Below are positions 16,578-23,920 of a stretch of 64,000 nucleotides of DNA, piece after piece. The translations under genes were made by a program, and so were the position numbers. The DNA lies in the NCBI RefSeq assembly GCF_003633685.1, contig NZ_RBKT01000001.1:6014001-6078000 (forward strand), in the 5' to 3' direction. The notes beneath the pieces were generated by a model that did no database searches, was not told the origin of the DNA, and saw only the letters and a program-made list of their open reading frames with translations. The stretch is from Micromonospora pisi (lineage in GTDB: Bacteria; Actinomycetota; Actinomycetes; Mycobacteriales; Micromonosporaceae). The first letter of the stretch is position 1; every line of letters begins with the position of its first letter.

Positions 16578-17711
16578 ATGAGCAACCAGATCCGCCCGTT
16601 CCGTATCGAAATTCCGCAGGCCGACCTGGACGATCTGGCCGACCGGCTGTCCCGGGTCCGGTGGCCCGGTCAACTGCCCGGCGAGGACTGGCGTCGGGGC
16701 GTGCCGGTGGCCTACCTCAGGGAGTTGGCCGGCTACTGGCGCGACGGTTACGACTGGCGCGGGCAGGAGTCGCGGCTGAACGGGTTTCCCCAGTTCATGA
16801 CGGAGATCGACGGGCAGGACATCCATTTCCTGCACGTACGTTCCGAGGTGCCGGGCGCACTGCCGCTCCTGCTCACCCATGGCTGGCCCAACTCCTTCGT
16901 GGAGTTCGTCGAGCTGATCGGCCGGCTCACCGACCCGGGTGCGTACGGTGCCGATCCGGGCGACGCGTTCCACGTGGTCGTACCCTCGGTGCCCGGTTTC
17001 GGGTTCTCCGCTCCGCCGCGCGGGACCGGTTTCACCGTCGCGCGGGTGGCCGGGATCTGGGCGGAGCTGATGCGCCGCCTTGGGTACGAGCGCTACGGCA
17101 CCCAGGGCGGTGACCTGGGCGCGTACGTCGCTCCGGCGGTGGCGCGGGTCGCCCCGGAACAGGTGGTCGGGGTGTACGTGATCAGCGGGCTCGGTTTCCC
17201 GACGGAGGAGGACCTGCCCACCATGACCGAGGACGAACGGGTCGCCTTCGCCGATCTCCAGACACAGGACTGGATGAACGGCGTCGACCACCACGCGCTG
17301 CTGCGCGCGGCGCCGCAGACCTTCGCGTACGGATGGCACGACTCCCCGGTGGGCGCGTTGGCCTGGATGACCCAGAAGTTCAAGGAGTTCTCCGTCACCG
17401 GGGAGTTGCCGGATCGGACGATCGACCGGGACCTGCTGCTGACCAACGTGAGTCTCTACTGGCTCACCGGCACCTTCGGGTCGTCGTCCTGGCCGATGTA
17501 CGACAGCACCGGTTTCGGCTGGCCGGAGGGGCAGAAGGCGGTGCCGACGGGTGTCTACAGTGGCCCGCCGGGGTTCCGCCGGCTGGCCGAGCGGGACAAC
17601 ACGATCGTGCACTGGCCGCAGGGGAACCCCGGTGGTCACCATTTTGTGGCGATGGAGCAGCCCGATCACGTCGCCGCCGACCTGCGTACGTTCTTCGCAC
17701 CGCTCCGCTGA
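16578..17711 (+). CDS. Epoxide hydrolase, alpha/beta-hydrolase fold (EHN type)
   Basis: 377-aa soluble protein of the microsomal/juvenile-hormone epoxide hydrolase-like group. The N-terminal EHN domain (FRIEIPQADLDDLADRLSRVRWP) is followed by the hydrolase core: HGWPNSFVEF (oxyanion-hole HGWP), nucleophile Asp in GTQGGDLGAYVA, and C-terminal catalytic His in GGHHFVAMEQPD. The start at 16578 follows GAGGAG at 16568-16573; upstream in-frame starts lack this. The natural substrate is unknown. A hairpin (17729-17750) follows the stop. Confidence 0.9.
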   Translation: MSNQIRPFRIEIPQADLDDLADRLSRVRWPGQLPGEDWRRGVPVAYLRELAGYWRDGYDWRGQESRLNGFPQFMTEIDGQDIHFLHVRSEVPGALPLLLTHGWPNSFVEFVELIGRLTDPGAYGADPGDAFHVVVPSVPGFGFSAPPRGTGFTVARVAGIWAELMRRLGYERYGTQGGDLGAYVAPAVARVAPEQVVGVYVISGLGFPTEEDLPTMTEDERVAFADLQTQDWMNGVDHHALLRAAPQTFAYGWHDSPVGALAWMTQKFKEFSVTGELPDRTIDRDLLLTNVSLYWLTGTFGSSSWPMYDSTGFGWPEGQKAVPTGVYSGPPGFRRLAERDNTIVHWPQGNPGGHHFVAMEQPDHVAADLRTFFAPLR

Positions 17712-17728
17712 GTGCCGCTGCCGCGCCT

Positions 17729-17750
17729 GAGCCCGGACGGGTTCGGGCTC
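17729..17750. terminator. Hairpin after the epoxide hydrolase gene
   Basis: GAGCCCG (17729-17735) pairs with CGGGCTC (17744-17750), with an 8-nt loop. It lies 18 bp past the stop codon and just before the end of the MarR-like remnant on the other strand. Confidence 0.5.
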
Positions 17751-17755
17751 GGCGG

Positions 17756-17985
17756 TCAGTCGCCGCCGAACCAGCCCGGTACGTCCAGCGGAAAGCCCTC
17801 CGGGTGAGTGTGCGCAGGTCGGACTCGAATTCCCGGAAGCGGTCCGGGCCGAGGGTCCGTGCCCAGCGGGAGCGGAGTTCGTCGAAGACGCGCGCTGACC
17901 GGACCAGGGAGTCGACACCGCGTTCGGTGAGGCGTACGACCTTGCGGCGGGCGGTGCCGACCTGCGGCGTGGCGGACGGGGACAA
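17756..17985 (-). pseudogene. MarR-family regulator remnant (N-terminus missing, frameshifted)
   Basis: On the minus strand a MarR-like C-terminal half is readable: TARRKVVRLTERGVDSLVRS, then FDELRSRWARTLGPDRF and LRTLT. The reading frame then leaves the family pattern and runs antisense into the epoxide hydrolase gene. Shifting one frame at that point gives PEGFPLDVPGWFGGD and a stop (17756-17758), which looks like a natural C-terminus. No winged-helix half is found upstream, where an in-frame TAG occurs. I infer a decayed gene. The stretch 17712-18083 holds nothing else beyond the hairpin. Confidence 0.5.
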
Positions 17986-18083
17986 GTTGGTGCCGGCCTG
18001 GGTGGTCTAGCGAGCGTCACCGCGTGCCGGCCGCCGGGCCGTCGGTGGGCCCGGTCGGCTCCGGGTTCCGGCTGGTCCGTGCC

Positions 18084-18515
18084 ATGCTGGTTGCCGTGAC
18101 ACGAGAGGACCTGGTCCGGCTGCGCCGGGCCCGTGACCTGATCAACCGGGAGTACGCCCGGCCGCTCGACGTACCCGCGCTTGCCCGGGACGCGCTGATG
18201 TCGACCGGTCACTTCTCCCGCAGCTTCCGTGCCGCCTTCGGCGAGACGCCGTACAGCTACCTGATGACCCGACGGATCGAGCGTGCCAAGGCGCTGCTGC
18301 GCCGGGGTGACCTGAGCGTCACCGAGGTCTGCATCGCCGTCGGCTTCTCCTCTCTCGGATCGTTCAGCTCCCGCTTCACCGAACTGGTCGGGGAGACGCC
18401 CAGCGCCTACCGGGCCCGCAACCACGGCGCCGCCGCGTCCATCCCGGCCTGTTTCGTCAAGATCGGCACCAGGCCGGTCAGGGATGGGAAGGCACCGCAA
18501 CTGTCCGGCACGTAG
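18084..18515 (+). CDS. AraC-family regulator (stand-alone DNA-binding domain)
   Basis: 143-aa protein made almost entirely of the AraC double helix-turn-helix: LDVPALARDALMSTGHFSRSFRAAFGETPYSYL (first HTH) and SVTEVCIAVGFSSLGSFSSRFTELVGETPSAYR (second HTH with family signature). There is no obvious effector domain. The start is uncertain: ATG at 18084 or GTG at 18096, neither with a strong ribosome-binding site. A VOC-fold gene begins 10 bp downstream; such AraC-plus-VOC pairs are common, with the VOC protein in the same operon. Confidence 0.85.
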   Translation: MLVAVTREDLVRLRRARDLINREYARPLDVPALARDALMSTGHFSRSFRAAFGETPYSYLMTRRIERAKALLRRGDLSVTEVCIAVGFSSLGSFSSRFTELVGETPSAYRARNHGAAASIPACFVKIGTRPVRDGKAPQLSGT

Positions 18516-18525
18516 CGTGACCCGC

Positions 18526-18939
18526 ATGGGCATCGCACTCACCTACTGCTTCATCGCCGTCGACGACCACGAGAAGGCGCTCGCGTTCTACCGGGACGCG
18601 GTTGGTCTGGAGGTGCGCAACGACGTCGGCTACGAGGGCATGCGCTGGGTCACCGTCGCCGCGCCGGGCCAGGATGCCCAGATCGTGCTGGAGCCGCCGG
18701 GGATGGACCCGGACGCGTCGCCCGCCGATCGGGAGACGATCGCGGACCTGATGGCCAAGGGGCTGATGCGCGGGGTCGTGTTCACCGTCGACGACTGTGA
18801 CGCCACCTTCGAGCGGATCAGGGCCAGTGGCGCCGAGGTCCTCCAGGAACCGATGGACCAGCCGTACGGCGTACGCGACTGCGCCTTCCGGGACCCGGCC
18901 GGCAACCTCGTACGCTTCAACCAGCAGCCGAATCCGTAG
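18526..18939 (+). CDS. VOC-family (glyoxalase/bleomycin-resistance-like) protein
   Basis: 137-aa beta-alpha-beta-beta-beta fold protein. Tandem half-domains are visible (TYCFIAVDDHEKALAFYRDAVG and MRGVVFTVDDCDATFERIRASGAEV), followed by the typical ending QPYGVRDCAFRDPAGNLVRF. Candidate metal ligands are present (Glu in LEPP), but enzymatic activity is not assured. It is in an operon with the AraC-type gene 10 bp upstream. The next gene begins at the base after its stop codon. Confidence 0.87.
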   Translation: MGIALTYCFIAVDDHEKALAFYRDAVGLEVRNDVGYEGMRWVTVAAPGQDAQIVLEPPGMDPDASPADRETIADLMAKGLMRGVVFTVDDCDATFERIRASGAEVLQEPMDQPYGVRDCAFRDPAGNLVRFNQQPNP

Positions 18940-19584
18940 ATGGGGGCAACCGTCAGCGAAGGCCGGGTACCTGAACTCCTCCCTGGGGCTGTGTGGGATC
19001 TCGCCGGGGAAACCTCCGTCTGGCCGACCGCGCTCACGCTTGCGGAACGGTCCGGATTCACGCTCTGGGGTGGCAACCTTCCGGATGGCTCGGACCGCCT
19101 GTTGGCCATGGGCCAACAGATCCTCGTGTTCTCCTCGCTCGGCCCGTTGCGTCGGTTCGTGACTCGCACGTCCTATGACTTCTCCGCCGTCTTCCCGGGA
19201 TTCGCCGAGTTCAGGGACAGGATCGCCCACGTGTGGCCCGAATGGTCGGGGGAGTTGGCGGAGGAAGAGCTCGATCGCCTCGATCTGCGGTCCGTGTTGG
19301 ACGCGATCGTGATCGGCGAGGCGCATGTGTCGCCGTACGCGGGGAACGTGTTCGACTGCCTGAACCTGCTCTACGACCTGTCCGTGCAGTTCCCGACGGT
19401 CGAGGGACTCGCCTCGGCGGCGGACACCGGCGCGTTGAAGGATCTGTACCGGGTGATCTGGGGCGAGGTGGATCCTCAGGTCCTGGACTACGCCGAATGT
19501 GAGCGGCAGTTCAGGCTGGCGCTGGAGTTGGTGGAGGGCCTTGTCCGATGGGTCGACCCGAAGGAGACCGACCTGATCGGATGA
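18940..19584 (+). CDS. Conserved hypothetical protein
   Basis: 214-aa soluble protein I do not recognise. The ATG directly follows the TAG of the VOC gene. Features: acidic overall (pI-lowering runs such as ELAEEELDRLDLR), several aromatic residues, no signal peptide, no membrane segment, no Cys/His metal motif. Third-codon GC is lower than in neighbours in the first 100 codons, which could point to recent acquisition. The position suggests co-transcription with the AraC/VOC pair. Confidence 0.6.
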   Translation: MGATVSEGRVPELLPGAVWDLAGETSVWPTALTLAERSGFTLWGGNLPDGSDRLLAMGQQILVFSSLGPLRRFVTRTSYDFSAVFPGFAEFRDRIAHVWPEWSGELAEEELDRLDLRSVLDAIVIGEAHVSPYAGNVFDCLNLLYDLSVQFPTVEGLASAADTGALKDLYRVIWGEVDPQVLDYAECERQFRLALELVEGLVRWVDPKETDLIG

Positions 19585-19621
19585 CCGGTCTGACCGGCAT
19601 CGGTCGGCGTTCCCGGTCGAC

Positions 19622-19638
19622 CGGTCCTCGTAGGACCG
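19622..19638. terminator. Short hairpin between convergent hypothetical genes
   Basis: CGGTCCT (19622-19628), loop CGT, AGGACCG (19632-19638). It lies between the genes ending at 19584 and 19646 and probably serves both. Confidence 0.5.
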
Positions 19639-19645
19639 TGCGAGG

Positions 19646-20644
19646 CTAGTCCGGGTCGGGCAGCAGGCCCTCTTCCCGAAGTTGCGCGGAGTGAGCCTCC
19701 GGCGGGGGATCCGGGTCGTAGTCCGACGGGCGAGGTGGCTCCGGCCCGTCGGGTCCGAAGCGGAGCAGGATGACGATCCTGGTGACCCGGAACCGTCGGT
19801 TGAGCACGCAGACCTCGTTGGCCCGACTGGCGTCGAGGTCGTCGGCGGCCTTCGCGTACGCGGCGGCCTCCGCCTCGGTGGGACTGCCGATTTTCGGGAT
19901 CAGGTAACGGAAGTTGAAGGTGATCAGGTCACGGGCGGCCTGTGGCGAGCCGACCGCTCGGGTGTCCGGTTGCCAGTGTCCGTCGACGTACTCGGCCACC
20001 GCGTACTCGGTGGGGAGGAAGACCCCGTCCGGGTGGGTGCGTACGGCGCGGCGGCTGTCGGCGTACACGTCCGGGGGAACGCTCGCCTTGGCGTAGTGCG
20101 AGGGGAGCAGGTTCACCTTGAGCAGGCCGTGTGCCACCCCGGTCGGCACCCGTGGATTGACGACCAGTCCCTCGCTGCCCCGGGGCGCCTCGCGAGCCGC
20201 CCCGGGTCCCTTCGGGTCGGGGTCGGTCGGTCGGGGCGGCTCGGGTCCGTCGGCTCCGAACGCGGCGAAGGTGTCGGCCCGGATGATCCGGTAGTGGCGT
20301 CCGGCGACGGACAGCTCGTCGACCTTCTCCCAGTCCAGGATCTGCCCGGCGGCGGTGAGTTCCTCGGCCTCGGCGGGGTCGACGTCTTCCAGGAGGCGTT
20401 CCCGGAAGCGGTACGCGAGGCTGTCCCTGGCCGCCTGCGGGGTGTGCTCCTCGAGGCTGCTGATGCGCCAGCCGCCGTCGCCGAGGTCCTCGGCGTGGCC
20501 GAAGAGTGGTCCGCCCAGCCGTAGGTTCGGATAGGTCCGGGCCCGTCGGGCGGCGTCCTCCTCGGTGACCGCCGCGACCGGATCGTCGGATCGCACGACC
20601 CTGATCACTGTCTCGCGCGCCGTCCGCGCCTCATCGTCACGCAC
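19646..20644 (-). CDS. DUF5954-like protein with an internal duplication
   Basis: About 332 aa, soluble, function unknown. It resembles the DUF5954 group of actinobacteria, recognised by GPEPPRPTDPDP. Two similar halves can be aligned: TPQAARDSLAYRFRE ... RHYRIIRADTFAAFGADGPEPPRPTDPDP, and SPQAARDLITFNFRY ... RRFRVTRIVILLRFGPDGPEPPRPSDYDP. I use the GTG at 20644, where the conserved-looking protein begins; the longer frame to 20839 overlaps the PadR gene antisense. There is no clear ribosome-binding site. It is divergent from the PadR-type regulator. Confidence 0.65.
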   Translation of the reverse strand: MRDDEARTARETVIRVVRSDDPVAAVTEEDAARRARTYPNLRLGGPLFGHAEDLGDGGWRISSLEEHTPQAARDSLAYRFRERLLEDVDPAEAEELTAAGQILDWEKVDELSVAGRHYRIIRADTFAAFGADGPEPPRPTDPDPKGPGAAREAPRGSEGLVVNPRVPTGVAHGLLKVNLLPSHYAKASVPPDVYADSRRAVRTHPDGVFLPTEYAVAEYVDGHWQPDTRAVGSPQAARDLITFNFRYLIPKIGSPTEAEAAAYAKAADDLDASRANEVCVLNRRFRVTRIVILLRFGPDGPEPPRPSDYDPDPPPEAHSAQLREEGLLPDPD

Positions 20645-20732
20645 GCAACACAGTATGTAGTGGATGGGGGCCGGCCACCAGCACCTGTTTCCGCAGCGAA
20701 CCACTATTCGACGACACCTAATAGCTGCTACT

Positions 20733-21119
20733 ATGCGTCGCATGATAGTTGAGGGGAGAGCGCCGGCCGGCGACGCCGACCGGCAGACCCAACTGTTGCG
20801 CGGCGCCCTCGACATGTGCCTGCTCGCGTTGCTGGCCAAGGAGCCGGCGCACGGCTACGAACTGGTTCGGCGGATCGACGACGCCGGGTTCGAGGCGGTC
20901 GGCTACGGCACCATCTACCCGCTACTGACCCGCATGCGGCGCCTCGGCCTGGTCGCCGACGAGTTGCAGGCGAGCCCGAGCGGGCCGCCGCGCAAGGTCT
21001 ACGCGCTGACCGACGAGGGCCGGTCCCGGCTGCGCACGTGGAGCCGACAGTGGACGGACTTCGTCCAGACCGTCAACGCCACCCTCACCGAAGCCGTCCC
21101 TCCGAGCCCGAGGAGCTGA
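20733..21119 (+). CDS. PadR-family transcriptional regulator
   Basis: 128-aa winged-helix repressor: LRGALDMCLLALLAKEPAHGYELVRRI, GYGTIYPLLTRMRRLGLV and GPPRKVYALTDEGRSRL are the standard PadR motifs. The start is ATG 20733 or 20742. There is no ribosome-binding site, but TAATAG (20719-20724) sits 8 bp before 20733, compatible with a leaderless transcript. A near-palindrome (ACTATGCG ... GATAGT, 20730-20749) spans the start and could be the operator. The downstream membrane protein gene starts 2 bp after the stop. Confidence 0.87.
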   Translation: MRRMIVEGRAPAGDADRQTQLLRGALDMCLLALLAKEPAHGYELVRRIDDAGFEAVGYGTIYPLLTRMRRLGLVADELQASPSGPPRKVYALTDEGRSRLRTWSRQWTDFVQTVNATLTEAVPPSPRS

Positions 21120-21121
21120 CC

Positions 21122-21835
21122 GTGCCGAGCAGCAACGGCCCCAGCGTGGAAGAGACCCTGGCGACCGCCGATCGCGAGTGGCGCACGCGCGGCGTCAACC
21201 ACCGCGACCGGGCCGCCCTCGCCGCCGACCTCCGGCTCGACCTGGAGGCCGCCGCCGCCGACGGCGTCACTCCCGAGCAGCTTCTCGGCCCGGACGTACG
21301 CGGCTTCGCCCGACGCCTCGCCGACGAGGCGGGAGTGGTGCACGTCCCGCGCGCATATCGCAGGCTGCTTCTCACCGCCCTGGCCGGCACGGTGCCAGGC
21401 GTACTGGCGGGCTACGTCTTCATCGTCGTGATCTACCAGGTTCTCGTGTCGACCTTCGACCTGCGACGAGACCTGGAGGTGCCGCTCGTGGTCGGGCTCC
21501 TCGCCTACTACGGCACCGCGGCCGCGCTGGTGATCGGCGGGGCCCTCGTGGCCGTACGGGTGCGGATGCGGGAGGTGCCGCGAATCGGTCGCACGGTGGC
21601 GGCGATGAGCCTGCTGCTGCCGCTGGCCGGCGTGGCGATCACACCGGTCACGATGGGATTCGCCAGATTGACCGACTACGCCTCCACGGCGCCGGTGCTG
21701 CTGATCGAAGTGGCCCTGGTCCTGTCCGCGCTCGCCGGGGCGACGGTGCTGGCCCGCTGGTGGGCACTGCGGGAACGGGGCGTGACCGGTGCCGCGCCGG
21801 GCCGCCTGGTCGACGGTGGATCCCTCACCGGCTGA
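21122..21835 (+). CDS. Membrane protein with HAAS-like N-terminal domain, PadR-linked
   Basis: 237 aa. The N-terminal 75 residues are soluble and helical (HRDRAALAADLRLDLEAAAADG, GFARRLADEAGVV), resembling the HAAS-type domain often encoded beside PadR regulators. About five membrane helices follow (LLLTALAGTVPGVLAGYVFIVV, LVVGLLAYYGTAAALVIGG, AAMSLLLPLAGVAIT, VLLIEVALVLSALAGATVL). The GTG start at 21122 has AGGAGC at 21111-21116, inside the end of the PadR gene, so the two are coupled. Its specific role is unknown. Confidence 0.75.
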   Translation: MPSSNGPSVEETLATADREWRTRGVNHRDRAALAADLRLDLEAAAADGVTPEQLLGPDVRGFARRLADEAGVVHVPRAYRRLLLTALAGTVPGVLAGYVFIVVIYQVLVSTFDLRRDLEVPLVVGLLAYYGTAAALVIGGALVAVRVRMREVPRIGRTVAAMSLLLPLAGVAITPVTMGFARLTDYASTAPVLLIEVALVLSALAGATVLARWWALRERGVTGAAPGRLVDGGSLTG

Positions 21836-21894
21836 GTCCCCGTACCCAGGATTTCGGGGCCGTTCGCCGCATAGCCTGGCCTGCGGAGGCGGAC

Positions 21895-22284
21895 ATGGGC
21901 TATCGGTTGCTGACCACGGTGATCCTGGTGGTGCACTTCGGGTTCCTGGCCTACCTGCTGCTGGGCGGGTTCGTGGCCTGGCGTTGGCGCTGGACGATCT
22001 GGCCGCACCTGGCCGCCGCCGGCTGGGGGATGACCGTCGTCGTGGGCAAGGTGGTCTGCCCGCTCACCCACGCCGAGCACTGGTCCCGACGGCGGGCCGG
22101 TGAGACCGGCGCCGCCACCACGCAGGGATTCATCGACCGGTACGTCGAAGGCGTGATCTATCCGGAACAGTTCACCGCCCTGGCCCAACTCCTGCTCGCG
22201 CTCACGGTCGCCGCCTCCTGGGCCGGCTTCCTCCGCCCCCTCCTCCGACCCTCACCCGAACACCCCCCACGTCGTCGATTATGA
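21895..22284 (+). CDS. DUF2784 membrane protein
   Basis: 129-aa membrane protein. The family features are VHFGFLAYLLLGGF, a membrane-embedded HLAAAGWG, KVVCPLTHAEHW (the CPLT-x2-E motif) and GFIDRYVEGVIYP. It has about four helices. The start at 21895 has GCGGAGGCGG upstream. The stop codon lies inside the left arm of the inverted repeat that separates it from the convergent chaperone operon. Function is unknown. Confidence 0.85.
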   Translation: MGYRLLTTVILVVHFGFLAYLLLGGFVAWRWRWTIWPHLAAAGWGMTVVVGKVVCPLTHAEHWSRRRAGETGAATTQGFIDRYVEGVIYPEQFTALAQLLLALTVAASWAGFLRPLLRPSPEHPPRRRL

Positions 22285-22333
22285 AGTTGACGCGGTCGAG
22301 GGGCTGGATTCCGGCGCCAACTTCATGATCAAC
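22274..22333. repeat. Inverted repeat of the GATCATGAAGTTGGC type, also a likely bidirectional terminator
   Basis: Arms 22274-22293 and 22314-22333 match at 17 of 20 positions, with a 20-nt loop. The core ATGAAGTTG / CAACTTCAT is perfect. It lies between convergent genes. From memory, GTTGATCATGAAGTTGGC-like sequences are frequent in Micromonospora intergenic regions; this recollection could not be checked here. Confidence 0.7.
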
Positions 22334-22345
22334 GGGGAGAGAGAG

Positions 22346-23920
22346 TCAGGGCAGGTCGGCGACCGCGTCGGCGAGGGCGGCGCCGGGGCCGATGGTGGCG
22401 TTGACCAGAGCGGCGAGCTGTGACGCGCTGACACCGTGTTCCAGGTCGGTGGTGACCTCACCGGCGATGATCAGTTCCCCCTCGCCGGTGTCGTGCACGT
22501 ACGCCTTCGGCAGCAGGCGGTCGTGGTTCCAGGAGTTGCAGAACTCGTACGCCTCGGTCAACCGGTCCGCCGGCAGCCGCCGCTCGACGATGATCCGCGC
22601 GTGCAGGATCTCCTTCGCCTCGCCGAGCTGCTCGAACTGGATCAGGGTCTTGCCCCACTGGACGCCGACCGTGCCGTCGTCGTAGAGCAGATAGTGGTCC
22701 ACCCGCCCTTCCAGCTCACGGACGATCGCCTCCATCCGCAGCGGCGCCACCAGGTCCTGCCGCGACCCCGGCGGCAGCGCGTCGGGCATCGCCCAGTCGT
22801 CCGGCGGCTCGTCCACCGGCAGGGTGACCTCCGCGTCGATCGGCCGCTCGGCGAGCCAGGCGGCCATCCGACCGGACTGGTGGCTGGAGCCGTTGCGGGC
22901 GTCGAAGCGGCCGGCGAGTTCCTGCGCCGTGGCCAGCAGTTGCGCGCCGAGCGCGGAGACGGAGAGGTCGGTCGCGGGCCGGTCGCCGTACTCCGGGCGG
23001 TGGATCGACATCTCGACCCCGGCCTCGGCGGCGAGCCGGCAGACCAGCGCACCGGCGGCCGCGAACTCCATCGCGGACGAATCGTCGTACGGCCGGTCCA
23101 GCCAGCCCAGGTGGGTGCCGAGAATCTCCAACCCGCGCTCGTGCAGGCCGGACAGCGCGCAGAAGCGCAGGTGCTCGGCGAGGAACGGGAACGCGTCCCG
23201 TTCGTGCCGGTGCCGGCGGTACGCCCGTACGTGCGCCTGTGCCGCCTCGTCGTACCGGCCCAGCCGCAGGTACGCGACGAGCACCGTGGTCAGCGCCTTC
23301 TCCGGTTGCTCGGCGCAACCGAGCGTGCCGGCGAGCACCGGTTCGACGGTGCGTACCGCCTCCTCCCACTCGCCCCAACCGGCCAGCAGTTCGGCCTGGC
23401 GGGACGGGTCGCAACCGGCGCAGTCGCTGTTCTCGTCCCGGCGGGCACCCTGCCAGCGGGTCAGCCACTGGCGGGCCTGCGCCTCGTCGCCGAGGTGGTC
23501 GGCGATCCGGCAGCGCAGGTTGTACACGGCCTGGAGGCTGCGTCCCTGCGCGCGGAACCGCCGCTCCAGGTCGTCCATGGCCGCCTGGGTCTGGGCCAGT
23601 CCCACCCGGGGGGTGCTGCGCAGCGCGGCGATCGCCCACTTGTGGTACCAGCGCAGCATCTCCGCGTCCCAGTCGTCGAAGAGCGACGGGTCGCGGTCGA
23701 ACGCGGCCAGGCACCAGCTGAACGGCGGCAGCATCCGCCACCGTTCGGTGTGGTTGTTGTACGCGTCGATCAGCGCGAACCGGGCGTCGAAGCCGAGCCG
23801 TACGTCCGCGGCGGCGTCCGCGTGCGCCACGATCCGCTCCAGTTCGGCGATCTTGCCGTCGCCGTCGGGCAGTTCGCGAGCCTCCTCCAGCGCTTCGATC
23901 AACTCGCTCTGCTCGCTCAT
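22346..23920 (-). CDS. TPR-like protein with C-terminal YbjN-type domain
   Basis: 524-aa soluble protein. Residues 1-310 are helical and TPR-like, with repeats such as LAGWGEWEEAVRTVEPVLAG and VAYLRLGRYDEAAQAHVRAYRRH. There is a C-x2-C pair in DCAGCDPSRQ. Residues about 390-524 form a YbjN (T3SS-chaperone-like) domain with RLTEAYEFCNSWNHDRLLPKAYVH, the same signature as in the YbjN protein two genes upstream. The ATG at 23920 overlaps the HSP90 stop as ATGA. I infer a co-chaperone or client-adaptor role for the linked HSP90. No catalytic motif is visible. Confidence 0.75.
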   Translation of the reverse strand: MSEQSELIEALEEARELPDGDGKIAELERIVAHADAAADVRLGFDARFALIDAYNNHTERWRMLPPFSWCLAAFDRDPSLFDDWDAEMLRWYHKWAIAALRSTPRVGLAQTQAAMDDLERRFRAQGRSLQAVYNLRCRIADHLGDEAQARQWLTRWQGARRDENSDCAGCDPSRQAELLAGWGEWEEAVRTVEPVLAGTLGCAEQPEKALTTVLVAYLRLGRYDEAAQAHVRAYRRHRHERDAFPFLAEHLRFCALSGLHERGLEILGTHLGWLDRPYDDSSAMEFAAAGALVCRLAAEAGVEMSIHRPEYGDRPATDLSVSALGAQLLATAQELAGRFDARNGSSHQSGRMAAWLAERPIDAEVTLPVDEPPDDWAMPDALPPGSRQDLVAPLRMEAIVRELEGRVDHYLLYDDGTVGVQWGKTLIQFEQLGEAKEILHARIIVERRLPADRLTEAYEFCNSWNHDRLLPKAYVHDTGEGELIIAGEVTTDLEHGVSASQLAALVNATIGPGAALADAVADLP

